Shown here in pieces: positions 14,183 through 24,879 of a stretch of DNA of 64,000 nt. The position numbers and the translations under genes are program-made. Within the stretch, counting starts at the first letter, position 1. Each line of letters starts with the position of its first letter. The DNA comes from Schistocephalus solidus (taxonomy: Eukaryota > Platyhelminthes > Cestoda > Diphyllobothriidea > Diphyllobothriidae), in contig WEDG01004103.1 of the NCBI GenBank assembly GCA_017591395.1, positions 23,847-87,846 of the forward strand, in the 5' to 3' direction. A model generated the notes under the pieces. It searched no databases, was not told the DNA's origin, and was given only the letters and a program-made list of their open reading frames with translations.

Positions 14183-14365
14183 TCGATATGCTTAAACGAC
14201 TATCGCAATGTAACATTTGCTTATTTGGCTAGTGTCTATCTGTAAATAGGGTTTTCAAAGGCTCTGCCTATCTCGCTTATATATACTGAATTATACTGAA
14301 TCAAAGACACTCAGTGAAACGGAGTTTCGTCATATATCCCTATAGATGAATTTCCTCTTCAGTAT

Positions 14366-15354
14366 AAGGGGATGAAAGCTTTTATATGGAATAATCTTCC
14401 ACTGAAAATTAGGTTGTCGTCTACATTAGCTACTTTTCAAAACCAAAGTACGCAAACATTTAACTTCGGAAGATATAAAGTCCTTATTGTCCGTTTCCTT
14501 CCCAAACTGGCAACTTTTGGATTTTAAAAAAGGGTCATCCTGGTATTTGAAGCAGCTCCCTTGCTTTTATATTGGTCTCTAATTATATTTACATCATCCT
14601 CTGAAGAGTTAATCTTCGCATTCACTTTTAAACTATCATTTTTAAACTATCACTTTTAAACTATCACTTTTAAACTATCCTTTTAAACTATCATTGCCAA
14701 CTCTTGACAACCTTGATAATTTTCTCCGAATTTGCAACCCTGACGATAGTCTACAGGTTCCGTTGATGATCGAGGCGGGTTCTGATGGTTTCGCCTCTTT
14801 GGTGATGGAGTATGCAGTCAGCATAGTCGCATCTCGATGATGATCTCGTGACCTCTACTTTCCCTCTTCGTTTCGACCATGTTGTCTAGAATGAGTTCGT
14901 CCTCTCTTAACTCCACTGGTGTTTATAAACAGTAGCTCTGACTGCTATATTATCTCTCACCCGACAAGGAGCTTTCCAAACCCTCATACGTTGTCAGCAA
15001 CATCACAATACTATCCCATTGCATTTAGCTATTATTTATTTAATGAAGCAGTTTTTTCTCCTATTTTTTTAAATTGGCAGCTCGCCGAACTTCGCCTCCG
15101 ATTTAACCCTAGGAGTTTTTTTACTGCTTATTTTCCAGTTTACCGTATAAGCCAAAGATTGCTGACTTTTGCTTTAAAAATGGCAAATCGTTTTGAATCG
15201 GATATGTTTACCATACTACTCATTTCTGCTGTTCATATGGATGCTCACATAGTGCAGCAATTATCCACTTTGTATTTATTTAAACCACGGTACTAAGTTT
15301 GTAGTTATGGGGCCCTCTTGGCCTTAAATATACAATTTATTTATTTATTTATTC
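14366..15354 (+). mobile_element. LINE-B 3' fragment with (TTTA)n tail
   Basis: Begins within the end of the LINE-B frame (AFIWNNLPLKIRLSSTLA at 14.37 kb, matching the minus-strand copy at about 28.25 kb) and continues through a long 3' UTR to an ATTTATTTATTTATT tail at 15336-15354. The UTR matches the reverse complement of 27.34-28.08 kb, including TGTATTTATTTAAACCACGGTACTAAGTTTG versus its counterpart near 27.38 kb. 5'-truncated, as is usual for target-primed insertion. Confidence 0.75.
14626..14697 (+). repeat. short minisatellite, ACTTTTAAACTATC unit
   Basis: About five imperfect copies of a 14-16 base unit of the form CACTTTTAAACTAT, within the LINE-B 3' UTR. The minus-strand LINE-B copy near 28.0 kb has only one clear unit (GTTTAAAAG), so the array expanded in this copy after insertion. 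Confidence 0.8.
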
Positions 15355-15967
15355 CACTCGGTAGGCAGAGCCCCCGCCTCCAGCGAACTTTCGAATATCT
15401 TGGAGAGTGGAGAGGCCAGCTGGTCTGTGAGTTCATTGAGAAATTTTGTGGCTATACCATCTTGGCCAGGTGATTATGTGGGCTGTAGCTGTTTCAGAGT
15501 TTTTCTTACTGTGTGCATTGGGAACGACACCGTGCTTATTTTGTTTGTAGATGTGGCGGTACTTAAGTATTGGTCCTCGTCAAAGGGTGATTCCTCGGTA
15601 TACACGGACGTAAAGAAATTGGAAAAGAGGCTGGTCTTATCAGAGTTATCAGGTAACCTGTTTCTCTAATGGTCTATAAGACAAGGAATGCAGTCGCGAT
15701 TTCGTTTGCCTTATTAACGTTAGCATAAAACCTTTTAGAATTTCTTGGTATGTCTTTGACTATTTCGGACTCAAAGGCTGATCTTCTTTTCTCAGAAGAT
15801 CGCGATACCGATTTCGCTGTTTCTTAAGAGGCGGAAAAATGTTCCGGTTGTTGATATCTGGCAAATGTTCTCCACAGTCTTCTTATCTTCATGAGATTCC
15901 TTTTTATTTCCGATGTCACCCATTCGGGTCGGGAGACACACGATCGCCTTTTAAATGGGCAGAATTT
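15355..15967 (-). mobile_element. LINE-A fragment, antisense (linker to start of RT)
   Basis: Reverse complement of the LINE-A region at about 12.2-12.83 kb. It reads from the LPTEW region (CACTCGGTAGGCAGAGCC on the plus strand) back to the block before the linker (CATTCGGGTCGGGAGACA). Similarity stays high throughout. It lies between the LINE-B tail and the start of LINE-D, so its edges are set by later insertions or rearrangement. Confidence 0.8.
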
Positions 15968-17157
15968 CGCCTGATGCCGATAGAATTACGGCCAAAGCTG
16001 CTCAGATTTGCGGCTTTATTTCTTATAATTTCTACCTTCCGGAAATTAAATTAAGACTTAATCGTATGTTTGTACTTCCCATTCTTGAATTTTGCTGTCC
16101 TTTCTTCGGTTTAATTAACGAATCTAGCCTTTCAAAATTAAAAATGTCCAAAGACATTTCACAAAAAATTCCTATTTCTGACTCTTTCAACTACTTCCCA
16201 CTCAACAAGATGCAAGCTAATGAAGCTAAATTTTCTTTGGGTCAGGAATATTGAAGCAGGCTTTTGTCTCCTTTTCCGACTGAATAATAGTTCAACTCTT
16301 TCCAAATTTTCTGTCATTACCCCCGTTAGTCTTCCTATTAACCTAAGACATTCTGCACTAATTATACCTCCCCCTGCATCCTCCACGTGTAAACGCTCTC
16401 TCTTCTTTGCTTCTAGGTATAGTATTCTTTGGAATAACTTTGCCAATTGAAATAATGTCGTTAACTAGTCTATCTGCATTCAAGCGAAGACTGCACATTT
16501 ATCTTAACACTGATTCTATTAACCTTTTATTTTTCTCATCTTTTCCCAGTAGCTTTCCAAATGACTCGGAGAAAGGACCATCGGGAATTTAAGTGACCCT
16601 CTTGAAACTATATTTTCGCTGCCTTGAGTCGCCCATGAACAATGATGTATCCTTAGATCACCAGTCATCCGAACGATAACGTCATTCGGACGTACATATT
16701 CGGTGGTCCACGGTCTAAATGCTACCGTTTCTTTGGAAACTTACCATCATCAGAATTCTATTCTGGATCCTAAGATGCTGAAGACTTAAGTTTATTGACG
16801 CATTTTCGTGATATTTTGTTTCATACGCCTAAGTGATCAAGAACGAATCACCTTGATGTTTCATTTTCTCATTCTGAAATGCTACTACCGTATTACTCTA
16901 CTCTACCACCTGACCATTTTTTCCTGAGCAGTTTTTTCTTCGACCTTCTATTAAAAATGAAGGCTTATTGAACTCTGCCTTCATTTTTTCACTGCCTATT
17001 TATTCTAGTTCACGATTAATTTTAAAACATTGCTAACTGTTGACATAGCAGGACAAGTTATGTATTTGTACATTTTATCTGCACACATTGCCATAACTTT
17101 ATTTCGTTACTAATGTTTGCTTCGACAGTGTCTTGCCAGTGCTAACCAAATATAAAT
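15968..17157 (+). mobile_element. LINE-D 3' fragment, copy 1
   Basis: The frame at 15955-16254 contains QICGFISYNFYLPEIKLRL, then LPILEFCCPFFGL, the C-terminal part of a CR1-like LINE polyprotein. It is followed by FCLLFRLNN and, after a frame change, RSLFFASRYSILWNNF. The 3' UTR runs to an ACCAAATATAAATTCAAAATTCAAAATAAA end. Copy 3 at 24.88-26.08 kb is nearly the same over its whole length; a shorter copy lies at 23.5 kb and a divergent antisense one at 34 kb. The reverse transcriptase is absent (5' truncation). Confidence 0.8.
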
Positions 17158-17331
17158 TCAAAATTCAAAATAAACAATGACCTGGATCTTACGCCTTCCA
17201 TACCAGAAACCATCCGCGCCGTGCAGCAGATTTCCAGCGGTACAGCACCGGGATCCGATGCAATCCCACCGGACGTCTACAAGCACGGTGTGCGTTGGCT
17301 GATGGCAGATCTCACATAACTCTTCCATGAG

Positions 17332-18879
17332 ATGTGGCGCCGGGGACAAGTTCCTGAGGATTTAAAAGACGCGACCATTGTCCATCTCTACAAACAGAAG
17401 GGGAACCGGCAACTCTGTGATAATCACAGGGGCATCTCGTTGCTCAACATCGCCAGGAAGATCTTCGCCCGTATTCTTTTCAATCGTCTGCACGGTCACC
17501 TAGAGCAAGGTCGGCTCCCGGAAAGCCAATGTGTCTTCCGTCGACACCACGGAACAACCGATATGATCTCTGACGCGCGCCAGCTACAAGAGAAGTGCCA
17601 GGAGATGCGAACTCACCTATGCGCTACCTTCGTGGATCTAACGAAAGCCATTCACGCGGTGAATCGCGACGGACTGTGGAAAGTCATGCAGAAATTTGGC
17701 TGTCCTGAACGGTTCACGCACATGGTGCGCCAGCTTCATGACGGGATGACGGCGCGCGTCACTGAAAACGGGACGGTATCCGAAGCATTCGCAGTGAACA
17801 ACGGAGTGAATCATGGTTGCGTTTTGGCTCCCACCCTGTTTAGTCTCGTGTTCTCGGCTATGCTGATGGAAGCCTACCGTGATGAGCAGCCTGGTATCCA
17901 CATCGCCTGCAGAACTGATGGGCACCTTCTCAACAGTCGGCGTATGAAGGCTTCAACGCGCGTGTCTACGACTACAGTCCATTACTTGCTCTTCGCGGAC
18001 GACTGCGCCCTTAACACGGTGATGGAGGAGGACATGCAAAGGAGCATGGACCTCTTCGCCGCAGGCTGCGCCGATTTTGGATTAACAATCTGTACAGCCA
18101 AAACGGTTTTTATGCACCAGCCGCCACCAAGCGCGGATTACAATGCTCCCCAAATCAATGTCAACGGTGCTCAACGCAAAAACGTGGAAACCTTCGCGAG
18201 GTTGCCCAACGGATCTCCCAAAGCTTGTCAGGCCTTTGGCCGGCTGCAGGCCTCCGTGTGGCATCGCCACGGTATTCAACTGAACACCAAACTGAAGATG
18301 TACAAGGCCGTCCTCTTGACGACACTGCTTTACTGAGCGGAAACCTGGACCGTCTACTCTAACCAAGCCAGGAAGCTGAATCACTTCCATCTCAGCTGCC
18401 TCCGCAGAATACTGAAGCTTAGATGGCAAGACAGAATCTCGGACACAGAAATCCTGGAGCGGAACGGAATCCTCAGCATCCACGCCATGCTGAGACAAGT
18501 GCAACTGCGATAGAGTGGACACCTAGCAAGAATGGACGACGAGCGACTACCCAAACGACTTTTCTACGGAGATATCACTACGGGTTCTCACTGGCAGGGA
18601 AGTCAAAAACGACGCTACAAGTACACTTTGAAGAAATCGCTGAAGCAAATGCAACTTAACTCGGTGACCTGGGATGACCTCGCCCAGGATAAACCGGCAT
18701 GGGGAAGATCAGTGAAGACTGGTTCAGCAATCTATGAGGCCAACCGGATCGCCGCCACCAAGGCCAAAAAGAGCGGCACGAAAGTCACCAGCGCCCCGGA
18801 CCAACACCGCCAATGCCCAGGCCCTGCCAACATGCCCGCGCTATCAACGCATCTTCCGCGCGTGAATCGGCCTGTTTGA
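17332..18879 (+). pseudogene. RTE-like reverse transcriptase plus C-terminal domain, two nonsense codons
   Basis: One reading frame spans 516 codons from ATG 17332, broken only by TGA at 18334 (where the other copies have a glycine codon before AET) and TAG near 18511. Motifs: [38 protein letters not shown] (motif A; the usual AFD is changed to AIH), [25 protein letters not shown] (motif C intact), [49 protein letters not shown] short deletion removes most of the YLGSTLS block found in copy 2. Few disruptions suggest a fairly recent insertion. Confidence 0.85.
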
Positions 18880-19121
18880 ACATCTTCGGACGCAATGCAC
18901 CAACAATCCGACAATTCCAATTTCTACGTCAAATTCGGCCAGCCCTCCTTCAAAATCCCCGACCCTCACTCCTGGCATCAATTCCATTACTCCCACCTTC
19001 ATAGAGACAAAATCCTTCTACTCATCCCCTGTTACCTCCACCTTCATAACCACCACCGTTTTGACCTTTACTACCACCCCGCCACCATCAGCGATGGGGA
19101 CACTCTCCTTAACTGTCCTCA

Positions 19122-19623
19122 ATGAACCATACATTCACCTCATGCATAGGCCTGGTCGGTCACTTGCGAATACATCGTAAAGAGACTATTGAAGCGGTGC
19201 CTGGAGCACCAAGCCACAGCAGGGATCGTCACCTCCACTGTCGTCACTGTCCTCGCGCACTCACTCATCGCATGGTCAAATGCGCATCCATGACATCGAA
19301 ATTCACCGCAATGCCGACAACACCAATACATCATGCACACGCTCCGCTCCTGCCATTATTACCGCCACTGCCAACCCAACTACCATAAATGACATCCTTC
19401 CAGTCTCTAACGATTTCTCCTGCCCACACTGCACCAGCAACTTCAACTCACGCATCGTCCTGTTCGGATAACTGCGAATACATCGCATGGAGGCTGGTGA
19501 ACCAATGCCTGGGGCTCCGACATACAGTCACCGCGCCCGCCTCCACTGCTCTTACTGCTCCCGTTCATTTACACACCACATGAGCCTATTAGGACACATG
19601 CGCCTCCACGACAACCTCCGGTA
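19122..19623 (+). pseudogene. C2H2 zinc-finger frame of the RTE-like LINE, copy 1
   Basis: Two reading frames together carry finger remains. CIGLVGHLRIHRKE is at 19.14 kb. The clearest piece is at 19.39-19.62 kb: FSCPHCTSNFNSRIVLFG, a TAA, LRIHRMEAGEPMPGAP, then LHCSYCSRSFTHHMSLLGHMRLH. The C-x2-C-x12-H-x3-H spacing is preserved in the last finger. Copy 2 carries the same two-finger block unbroken. It follows the RT-C-terminal frame and precedes the 3' UTR. The fingers would bind nucleic acid, perhaps the element's RNA or its target; that role is inference. Confidence 0.7.
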
Positions 19624-20440
19624 AACCACCAGAGGCTAAGCCAAATCAGTGCACACCATCTACACTAATACATAGACAACACCCGCACAATCATCATAAT
19701 GTACCTGATAAAATCACAGTCTCCTAGAAACCGTGGCTTTGAAGTCTTCCAATCTGATGCTTACACCAGACCATACCGTCGGCCCAGTGTATGTGCTGTG
19801 TGTGTCGAGTGGCTGACCAGTGGACTGGAAGTTAGACAGCGATGGCTCCTCCATATCCCCTGCTATAGTTAATCCTGGTGTGTGCGTTATGTGGGCCAGG
19901 TCGTGCTGTGGCGCGCGAAGACGGGCACGCCGACCCGTCAGCCAATGGGCCCATTCTCACGTCAGACAACTGACTGGCTCGGATGGTGGTGTGATTGTTG
20001 GGCTGGGGGAGAGATTTAGGTCGACAGCTCAGCGCATTTTCCTCACTATAAACAATCTGACTTGCTTAAAACTATCACGGTGCGCTTAAAAGCCGTGGCT
20101 TAGAAGGTTGCCAACTGACGGGATAACTCGAACCATGTGGTCAGCCCAATGTGTGTTTTGTGTGGAGTGGCTGACTGGCGGACTGAGAGTCAGGCTGCAA
20201 TGGCTCCTTCTTAATGTGGCACTCCCACTCCGTGGGATCCGAGTCAGGAGGGTTTGTACACCCAGGGGTGGCTCCGGCCGCGCCAGCCACCTGCGCCCTC
20301 TCCCATCTGCGGTTTTCTTGACTCTGTTTTGACACCGGGCTCAGGTGGGGAGGAGGAGAGAGTGCGGTAGCTGCAGCGCAAGGCTACTACCACTTTAAAC
20401 TAATTCACGCGCATTTCACCGTCCCTGCACCACCTTGCTT

Positions 20441-20852
20441 GAAGAGTAACGGCCGTAAGACAGAGCCCTGGGGAAACCAATTAGAACAGGAGTTGGTGTT
20501 GACTTCGAGGTATCGATGCATACAGTTTGCAATCTTACTGTAAAAAATCTGGAGCCATGTCAGCAGCATTCTCTTTTTCCAATTTCAGATAATTTATAGA
20601 TTAGACGTTTGCATGGGACACTCTAAAACGCCTTCTTAAAATCAATTACGATTATGCCAACCATACAATCTTCGTCCAATTCACGAGTGCATTGCTCTGG
20701 TGAGAGCAACAAACTGGAAATACAAGAGCGATTCTGTCTGAAGCCATGCTCGAGCTCGGAGAGTAATAGGTCTTCATTAAGGAACTTCATTGATGCCTTC
20801 TTAATTATAAATTCCATTATTTTACAGCAGATGGAATTTAGGCGGACAGGCT
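20441..20852 (-). mobile_element. CR1-like LINE reverse transcriptase fragment, antisense
   Basis: Minus-strand reading gives VRLNSICCKIMEFIIKKA, then HGFRQNRSCISSLLLS, GIIVIDFKKAF (motif A) and a decayed QGSVLRPLLF-like block. This is the order of a CR1/Jockey RT up to motif B. The active-site motif C is not included. It resembles LINE-A and LINE-H but is not clearly either. A TAG follows KKAF. Confidence 0.75.
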
Positions 20853-21112
20853 GATAAATGATGTTAAAAATATATTTTCTTTCTGTGACTATGTTACTTT
20901 ATAGTAACATGTTTATTTTAACTGGAATGTCTTCGATGAGCGTTATCTCATATGGATGTTCGTTCCCATTCGTTTTCACAGCAATGTGTCGGTACCTGGG
21001 ACGGCTCCCAGACGACGTCATATGGGCGGACACGTCAGATACATACAAACATAAACTGGATTTATATTCGTTTGACAATTGCCATTCATTCTTACAGGAA
21101 GGCACGGCAATA
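20853..21112. other. short unassigned spacer with a repeat shared at 22.55 kb
   Basis: Contains ATGTTACT-TTAT-AGTAACAT, an 8-base perfect hairpin at about 20888-20908. The hairpin runs on into TTTTAACTGGAATGTCTTCGATGAGC, which matches TTTTAACTGGAAAATCTTCAATGAGC at 22.58 kb. The shared piece sits at the 3' edge of antisense LINE fragments in both places, so it may be LINE 3' UTR. Confidence 0.45.
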
Positions 21113-22121
21113 TTATCTGGTTATCTCCAACCCCACGCATGTGAGGAGCGGAGTTATTCAGGGCAGCGTGCTCGGCCTGCTTCTATTTTGCCTCTTTGTC
21201 AACGATGTTCCTGATTGTTTTCAGTATGGTAGGCCCTTTATGTATGCTAACGATTTAAAAGTTGCCTTTCGATATAAACCGGTTGATCGCAACATCGTGC
21301 TTGAGCTCTTAAAAACGGATCTTCAGGCCTTCGCTCAGTGGTGTCGCACATGGCGCCTCTCACTTTCTTGGCAAAAGTGCTCCGTTATGGTTATTGGCGA
21401 CAACCATCAGGCCCCACCTAAGCATAGACGGTCACGATTTAAACGTGCCCGGAGTTTTATAAAGGATCTGAGCATATCATACTCTAGTAGTCTTAATCTG
21501 TCAGAGCACTGCGCCCTGCTTGTCTCGAAAGCACGTCAAACTATTGGGTTTATTCTCAGAAATTTTAAAATCGTCAAAATTAGAATCAGCCTCTATAAAA
21601 TGTATGTCAGGCCTAGTCTGGAATACTGCTCGTTTCTATTTAGTCTCCTGCACGCTAGTGAACGAAAGAAGATAGAATCAGTCCAACACTTCTTTACAAA
21701 AAGAGTTTTCTATTCAAATCACCTAAACCTGTCCTATAACCAACGCTGTGAGCTTACAAGCCTTGACCCGCTGTGGCTTCGCAGATTACAGAAGGGACTA
21801 TTTTTACTGTTTAAACTACTAAACAGTCGTACATTTAACCCCCTTACATCTCTGAGGCACCTCGACCACTCTCGGCGCACCAGTCATCGAGATGTATTTT
21901 TATTTGTTCGTTTGGCACGCACAGTTAGATACCGACAGTTTTTTTCGGTAAACGCTATAGCAATCTGGAATAAGCTACCTAGAAGTATCAAAATTCAGCA
22001 AAGCTATCCATTGTTTACGCGAACTGTCACTAGTTTTCTACATTCAGGACACCTTCCAAAACTTTTGGGTGCTGACTCTGTTGAAGCTCTCTTCGGTTCT
22101 GATGGCGTTCACGGACTCTGA
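21113..22121 (+). pseudogene. LINE-F reverse transcriptase, open frame but mutated catalytic box
   Basis: Uninterrupted for about 335 codons from the truncation point to TGA at 22119. It contains IQGSVLGLLLFCLFVNDVPD, then FMYANDLKVAF, SLSWQKCSVM, SISYSSSLNLSEHCALL, MYVRPSLEYCSFLFS, FFSVNAIAIWNKLPRSIKI and FLHSGHLPKLL. The Y/F-A-D-D box that holds two catalytic aspartates reads Y-A-N-D: the first aspartate is asparagine (codon AAC), which should abolish polymerisation. The open frame upstream (from 20952) is not RT and is incidental. Confidence 0.85.
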
Positions 22122-22455
22122 ATCCTGTGCCGGTCTTCATGCTGGGGGCAATATTACTGGCTCTGCAGACCTCAATCGGCTTATTCTTCAGTCGACAGCG
22201 AAAGCCGCTCGCCGACATACCTGCTGGTGCAGAATACCTGATCCGTAACACTAAATGGAGAGGTTCTTCACCGGGCACCTGTGTTAACGCATCCCTGTCC
22301 AGAACTTTAATTAATAAATAAGCTGCAGTTTTTCTCCTGAAAACACCTGAAAAAACGATCAGGAGTTTTTTCACTGTCAGCTTGACCCTCTACTGTATAT
22401 ATTTTTTTGACCTTGCCTGTAAACTGGCAATAAATAAATAAAATAAAATAAATAT
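21113..22455 (+). mobile_element. LINE-F copy 1 (CR1/Jockey-like), 5'-truncated with A-rich tail
   Basis: Starts inside the RT (homology with the 31.6-kb copy begins at TTATCTCCAACCCCACGCATG) and ends in an AATAAATAAATAAAATAAAATAAAT tail at about 22430-22455. Full-length sequence 3' of the truncation point is kept with one long open frame, unlike most elements here. The layout (5' truncation plus A-rich 3' tail) is that of a target-primed insertion. Confidence 0.85.
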
Positions 22456-22575
22456 TATACCAAAGTTGTGCTTATACATGGAGATAATGGTGGTTGACTG
22501 TGCCCAAAACCCACTGTTAGAAAACTTTGTTCTTTCTATATAAAATATGTTACTCACTACTTTATAGTTACACAT

Positions 22576-23500
22576 GTGTTTTTAACTGGAAAATCTTCAA
22601 TGAGCCTTAGATTCGCTAGGCTGGTGGGATATTGCATGCAAAATTTGACTCCTAGCCATTTAGGTGGCTCTCCTTTGTACTCTTTCGAGACAGTTCTGAT
22701 CTTGAACTGTCCATGGTCTCCAGGCTTGTACAGCATCTTCCAAAGGTGGCCTAAGGAATGCTCCAAAATTCTTAGCGAAGAGATCTTCATCGAAATCCAA
22801 AAAGTCTCGTCTGATGGCATGCAACACAGCCATTGCGCTCTTCACCACTTTCGAGCAGTGAGAGGATCATCTTAAGGTGGTGGTCATCAGCATACCTAGG
22901 TCGTTTTGGGTAACCACGTCTTGGAAGGCCTTACCGTTGAGAAATAAGCTTCTCCTGTTGGCACATCCGGATGGGTCGCCTAAGCGAAGTATTGTACATT
23001 TATCGACGTTGAACCGCAAAAGAAATGATTCAACCACTCCTTTAAACAATTTAAGTTGATCTGTAGTTTATCATCGTTGGCAGGGCTCTGGATTACATTC
23101 CAGATTTTCTTGTCGTCGGCAAATATTGCTGCTTCACCGTCCAGATCCCTGACACCATCATCCACGTTTATGAGGAACAGTATTGGCCCTAGTGCTGAAC
23201 CCTGAGTAACCCCACTCTCGACCGCAGCGGAACTTGACTTCTCTTGGTTGATGAACACAACCTGACGCTGACCCACAAGAAGGTTTTAGATCCACTTGAG
23301 GAGGCTACCTCTGATTCCAATTCTTTCTAGCTTGTATAACAGTTTTTGATGTGGCACGGTGTCGAAAGCCTTTTGAAAGTCAATGAAGGCGATGCAAACC
23401 ACGTGTCTATCTTCAAGTACTTGGGTTTAACTATGGAGCGATTGAAGAAAATTTGTTGCGCAGGATCTTCCTTTTCGAAAACTATGTTGACAGTTCTTTG
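22576..23500 (-). mobile_element. LINE-H, minus arm of a large inverted repeat
   Basis: CR1-like RT read on the minus strand: FRKGRSCATNFL (23.46 kb), CIAFIDFQKAFDTVPHQK (23.38 kb, motif A), QGSALGPILFLINVDD (23.20 kb), AIFADDKKIWNVIQ (23.13 kb, motif C intact), FNVDKCTILRLGDPSG (23.0 kb), VLHAIRRDFLDFDEDLF and VQAWRPWTVQDQNCLERVQ (22.7 kb). Stop codons (for example after SLLKWI) and a frameshift break it. Positions 22607-23352 match 23912-24640 on the other strand at high identity. Confidence 0.85.
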
Positions 23501-23504
23501 CGTC

Positions 23505-23905
23505 AGTAGTCTTGAAGCAGGCTTTTGTCTCCTTTTCCGACTAAATAATCAGATCAAATCTTCCCAAAGCTTTCTGTCATTAGCTCCATTAGTCTTCCTT
23601 AAAACCTAAGAACTTCAGCACTAATTATACCTCCTCCTGCATCCTCCACATCTTAAGGCTATGTGTTCTTTTTCTTCTAGGTATAGGTTTCTTTGGAATA
23701 ACTTGCTATTGAAATTAGGTCGTTAAGAAGTGTATTTGCATTCAATCGAAGACTGCACATTTATCTTAACACTGATTATATTTACCGTTTATTATATTCA
23801 TCTTTTCCGAGCAGCTTTTTCTATGACTCGGAGAAAGGACTATCGAGAATTTAAGTGGCCCTCTTGAAACTATTTCTTCTCTACCTTGAGTTCCCCATGA
23901 ACCGT
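23505..23905 (+). mobile_element. LINE-D fragment, copy 2
   Basis: Matches LINE-D copies at 16.25-16.62 and 25.12-25.48 kb: GAAGCAGGCTTTTGTCTCC, then the CCTCCTCCTGCATCCTCCAC block and GACTCGGAGAAAGGAC. It forms most of the spacer between the two LINE-H arms. Frame is broken by small deletions. Confidence 0.75.
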
Positions 23906-24870
23906 CAAAAGATGAAGTCAAAACTGTTATAAAAGCTAGAAAGAATTGGAATCAGAGGTAGCCACCTTGTGGGTAAGCGTCAGGTTGTGTGCATCAACCA
24001 AGCGAAGTCAAGTTCCGCTGCGGTCGAGAGTGAAGTTACTCAGGGTTCAGTACTAGGGCCAATAGTGTTCCTCATAAACGTGGATGATGGTGTCAGGGAT
24101 CTGGACAGTGAAACAGCAATATTCGCCGACGACAAGAAAATTGGGAATGTAATCCAGAGCCCTGCCAACGATGATAAACTAATGATCAACTTAACATGTT
24201 TGGAGGAGTGGTTGAATCATTTCTTTTGCGGTGCAACGTCGATAAATGTACAATACTTCGCTTAGGCAACCCATCCGGATGTGCCAACAGTAGAAGCTTA
24301 TTTCTCAACGGTGAAGCCTTACTAGACGTGGTTACCCAAAACGACCTAGGTGTGCTGATGACCACCACCTTTAAACGATCACCGCACTGCTCAAAAGTGG
24401 CGAAGAGCGCAATGGCTGTGTTGCATGCCATCAGATGAGCCATTTTTGATTTTGATGAAGATCTCTTCGCTAAGAATTTTGGAACATTCTTTAGGCCACA
24501 TTTGGAAGATGCTGTACAAGCCTGGAGACCATGGACAGTTCAAGATCAGAACTGTCTCGAAAGAGTACAAAGGAGAGACACCTAAATGGCTAGGAGTCAA
24601 ATTTTCCTGCCATATCCCACCAGCCTAGCGAATCTTAATCTGCTCCCTTTGATTTATATGCAAATGAGCGGGGATCTCCTGCAGATATTCCGTATTGTGG
24701 AGGGCTGGATTGTTGCCTGTTATTCTCGGGCTGCTTTTAATTTGATTCTATGACCAATCTCCGAGGTCACCCATTGAAACTGCGCGTCCAGCAGGTGAGA
24801 CTGCATGTGCGCAAGTCCCCCTTCTCTGCCAGAGTGGTCAAATCATGGAATGCCCTCCATGTAGACGTTG
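23906..24870 (+). mobile_element. LINE-H, plus arm of the inverted repeat
   Basis: Plus-strand copy of the LINE-H RT: TQGSVLGPIVFLINVDD (24.04 kb), AIFADDKKIGNVIQ (24.12 kb, aspartates kept), CNVDKCTILRLGNPSG, TQNDLGVLMTTTFKRSPHC, VAKSAMAVLHAIR followed by TGA, then VQAWRPWTVQDQNCLERVQ (24.5 kb). Compared with the minus arm it lacks about 35 bases near 23.95 kb (the SLLKWI-NLL stretch) and extends further 3' (EWSNHGMPS at 24.84 kb). It then joins LINE-D copy 3. Confidence 0.85.
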
Positions 24871-24879
24871 GCCAATGCT

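Larger units (their letters stand above)
11361..14300 (+). mobile_element. LINE-A, CR1/Jockey-like non-LTR retrotransposon, degenerate
   Basis: The most complete non-LTR element in the window: an APE-type endonuclease (11361-12060), a linker, a reverse transcriptase (about 12.69-13.5 kb), the C-terminal region ending at 14182, and a short 3' UTR containing AAAGGCTCTGCCTATCTC and TATACTGAATTATACTGAAT. The same 3' sequence recurs at 26.3-26.4 kb. Such elements copy themselves by target-primed reverse transcription in the nucleus. Stops and frameshifts split the reading frame many times. An antisense copy of its middle lies at 15.36-15.97 kb, so the family was active here more than once. Confidence 0.85.
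17165..20440 (+). mobile_element. RTE-like LINE with 3' zinc-finger frame, copy 1
   Basis: Begins just after the LINE-D tail, inside the RT N-terminal region, and runs through the reverse transcriptase, the C-terminal domain, a C2H2 zinc-finger region (19.1-19.6 kb) and a long GC-rich 3' UTR to about 20440. Its end (CTAATTCACGCGCATTTCACC then CTGCACCACCTTG) matches, inverted, the end of copy 2 at 37.31 kb, which fixes the 3' boundary. The family type (RTE-like) is my judgement from the RT motif style. The endonuclease is missing from this copy. Confidence 0.8.

Noticed and set aside
18082..18522. A 146-codon minus-strand gene
   Set aside because: Exact antisense shadow of the RTE-like reverse transcriptase.
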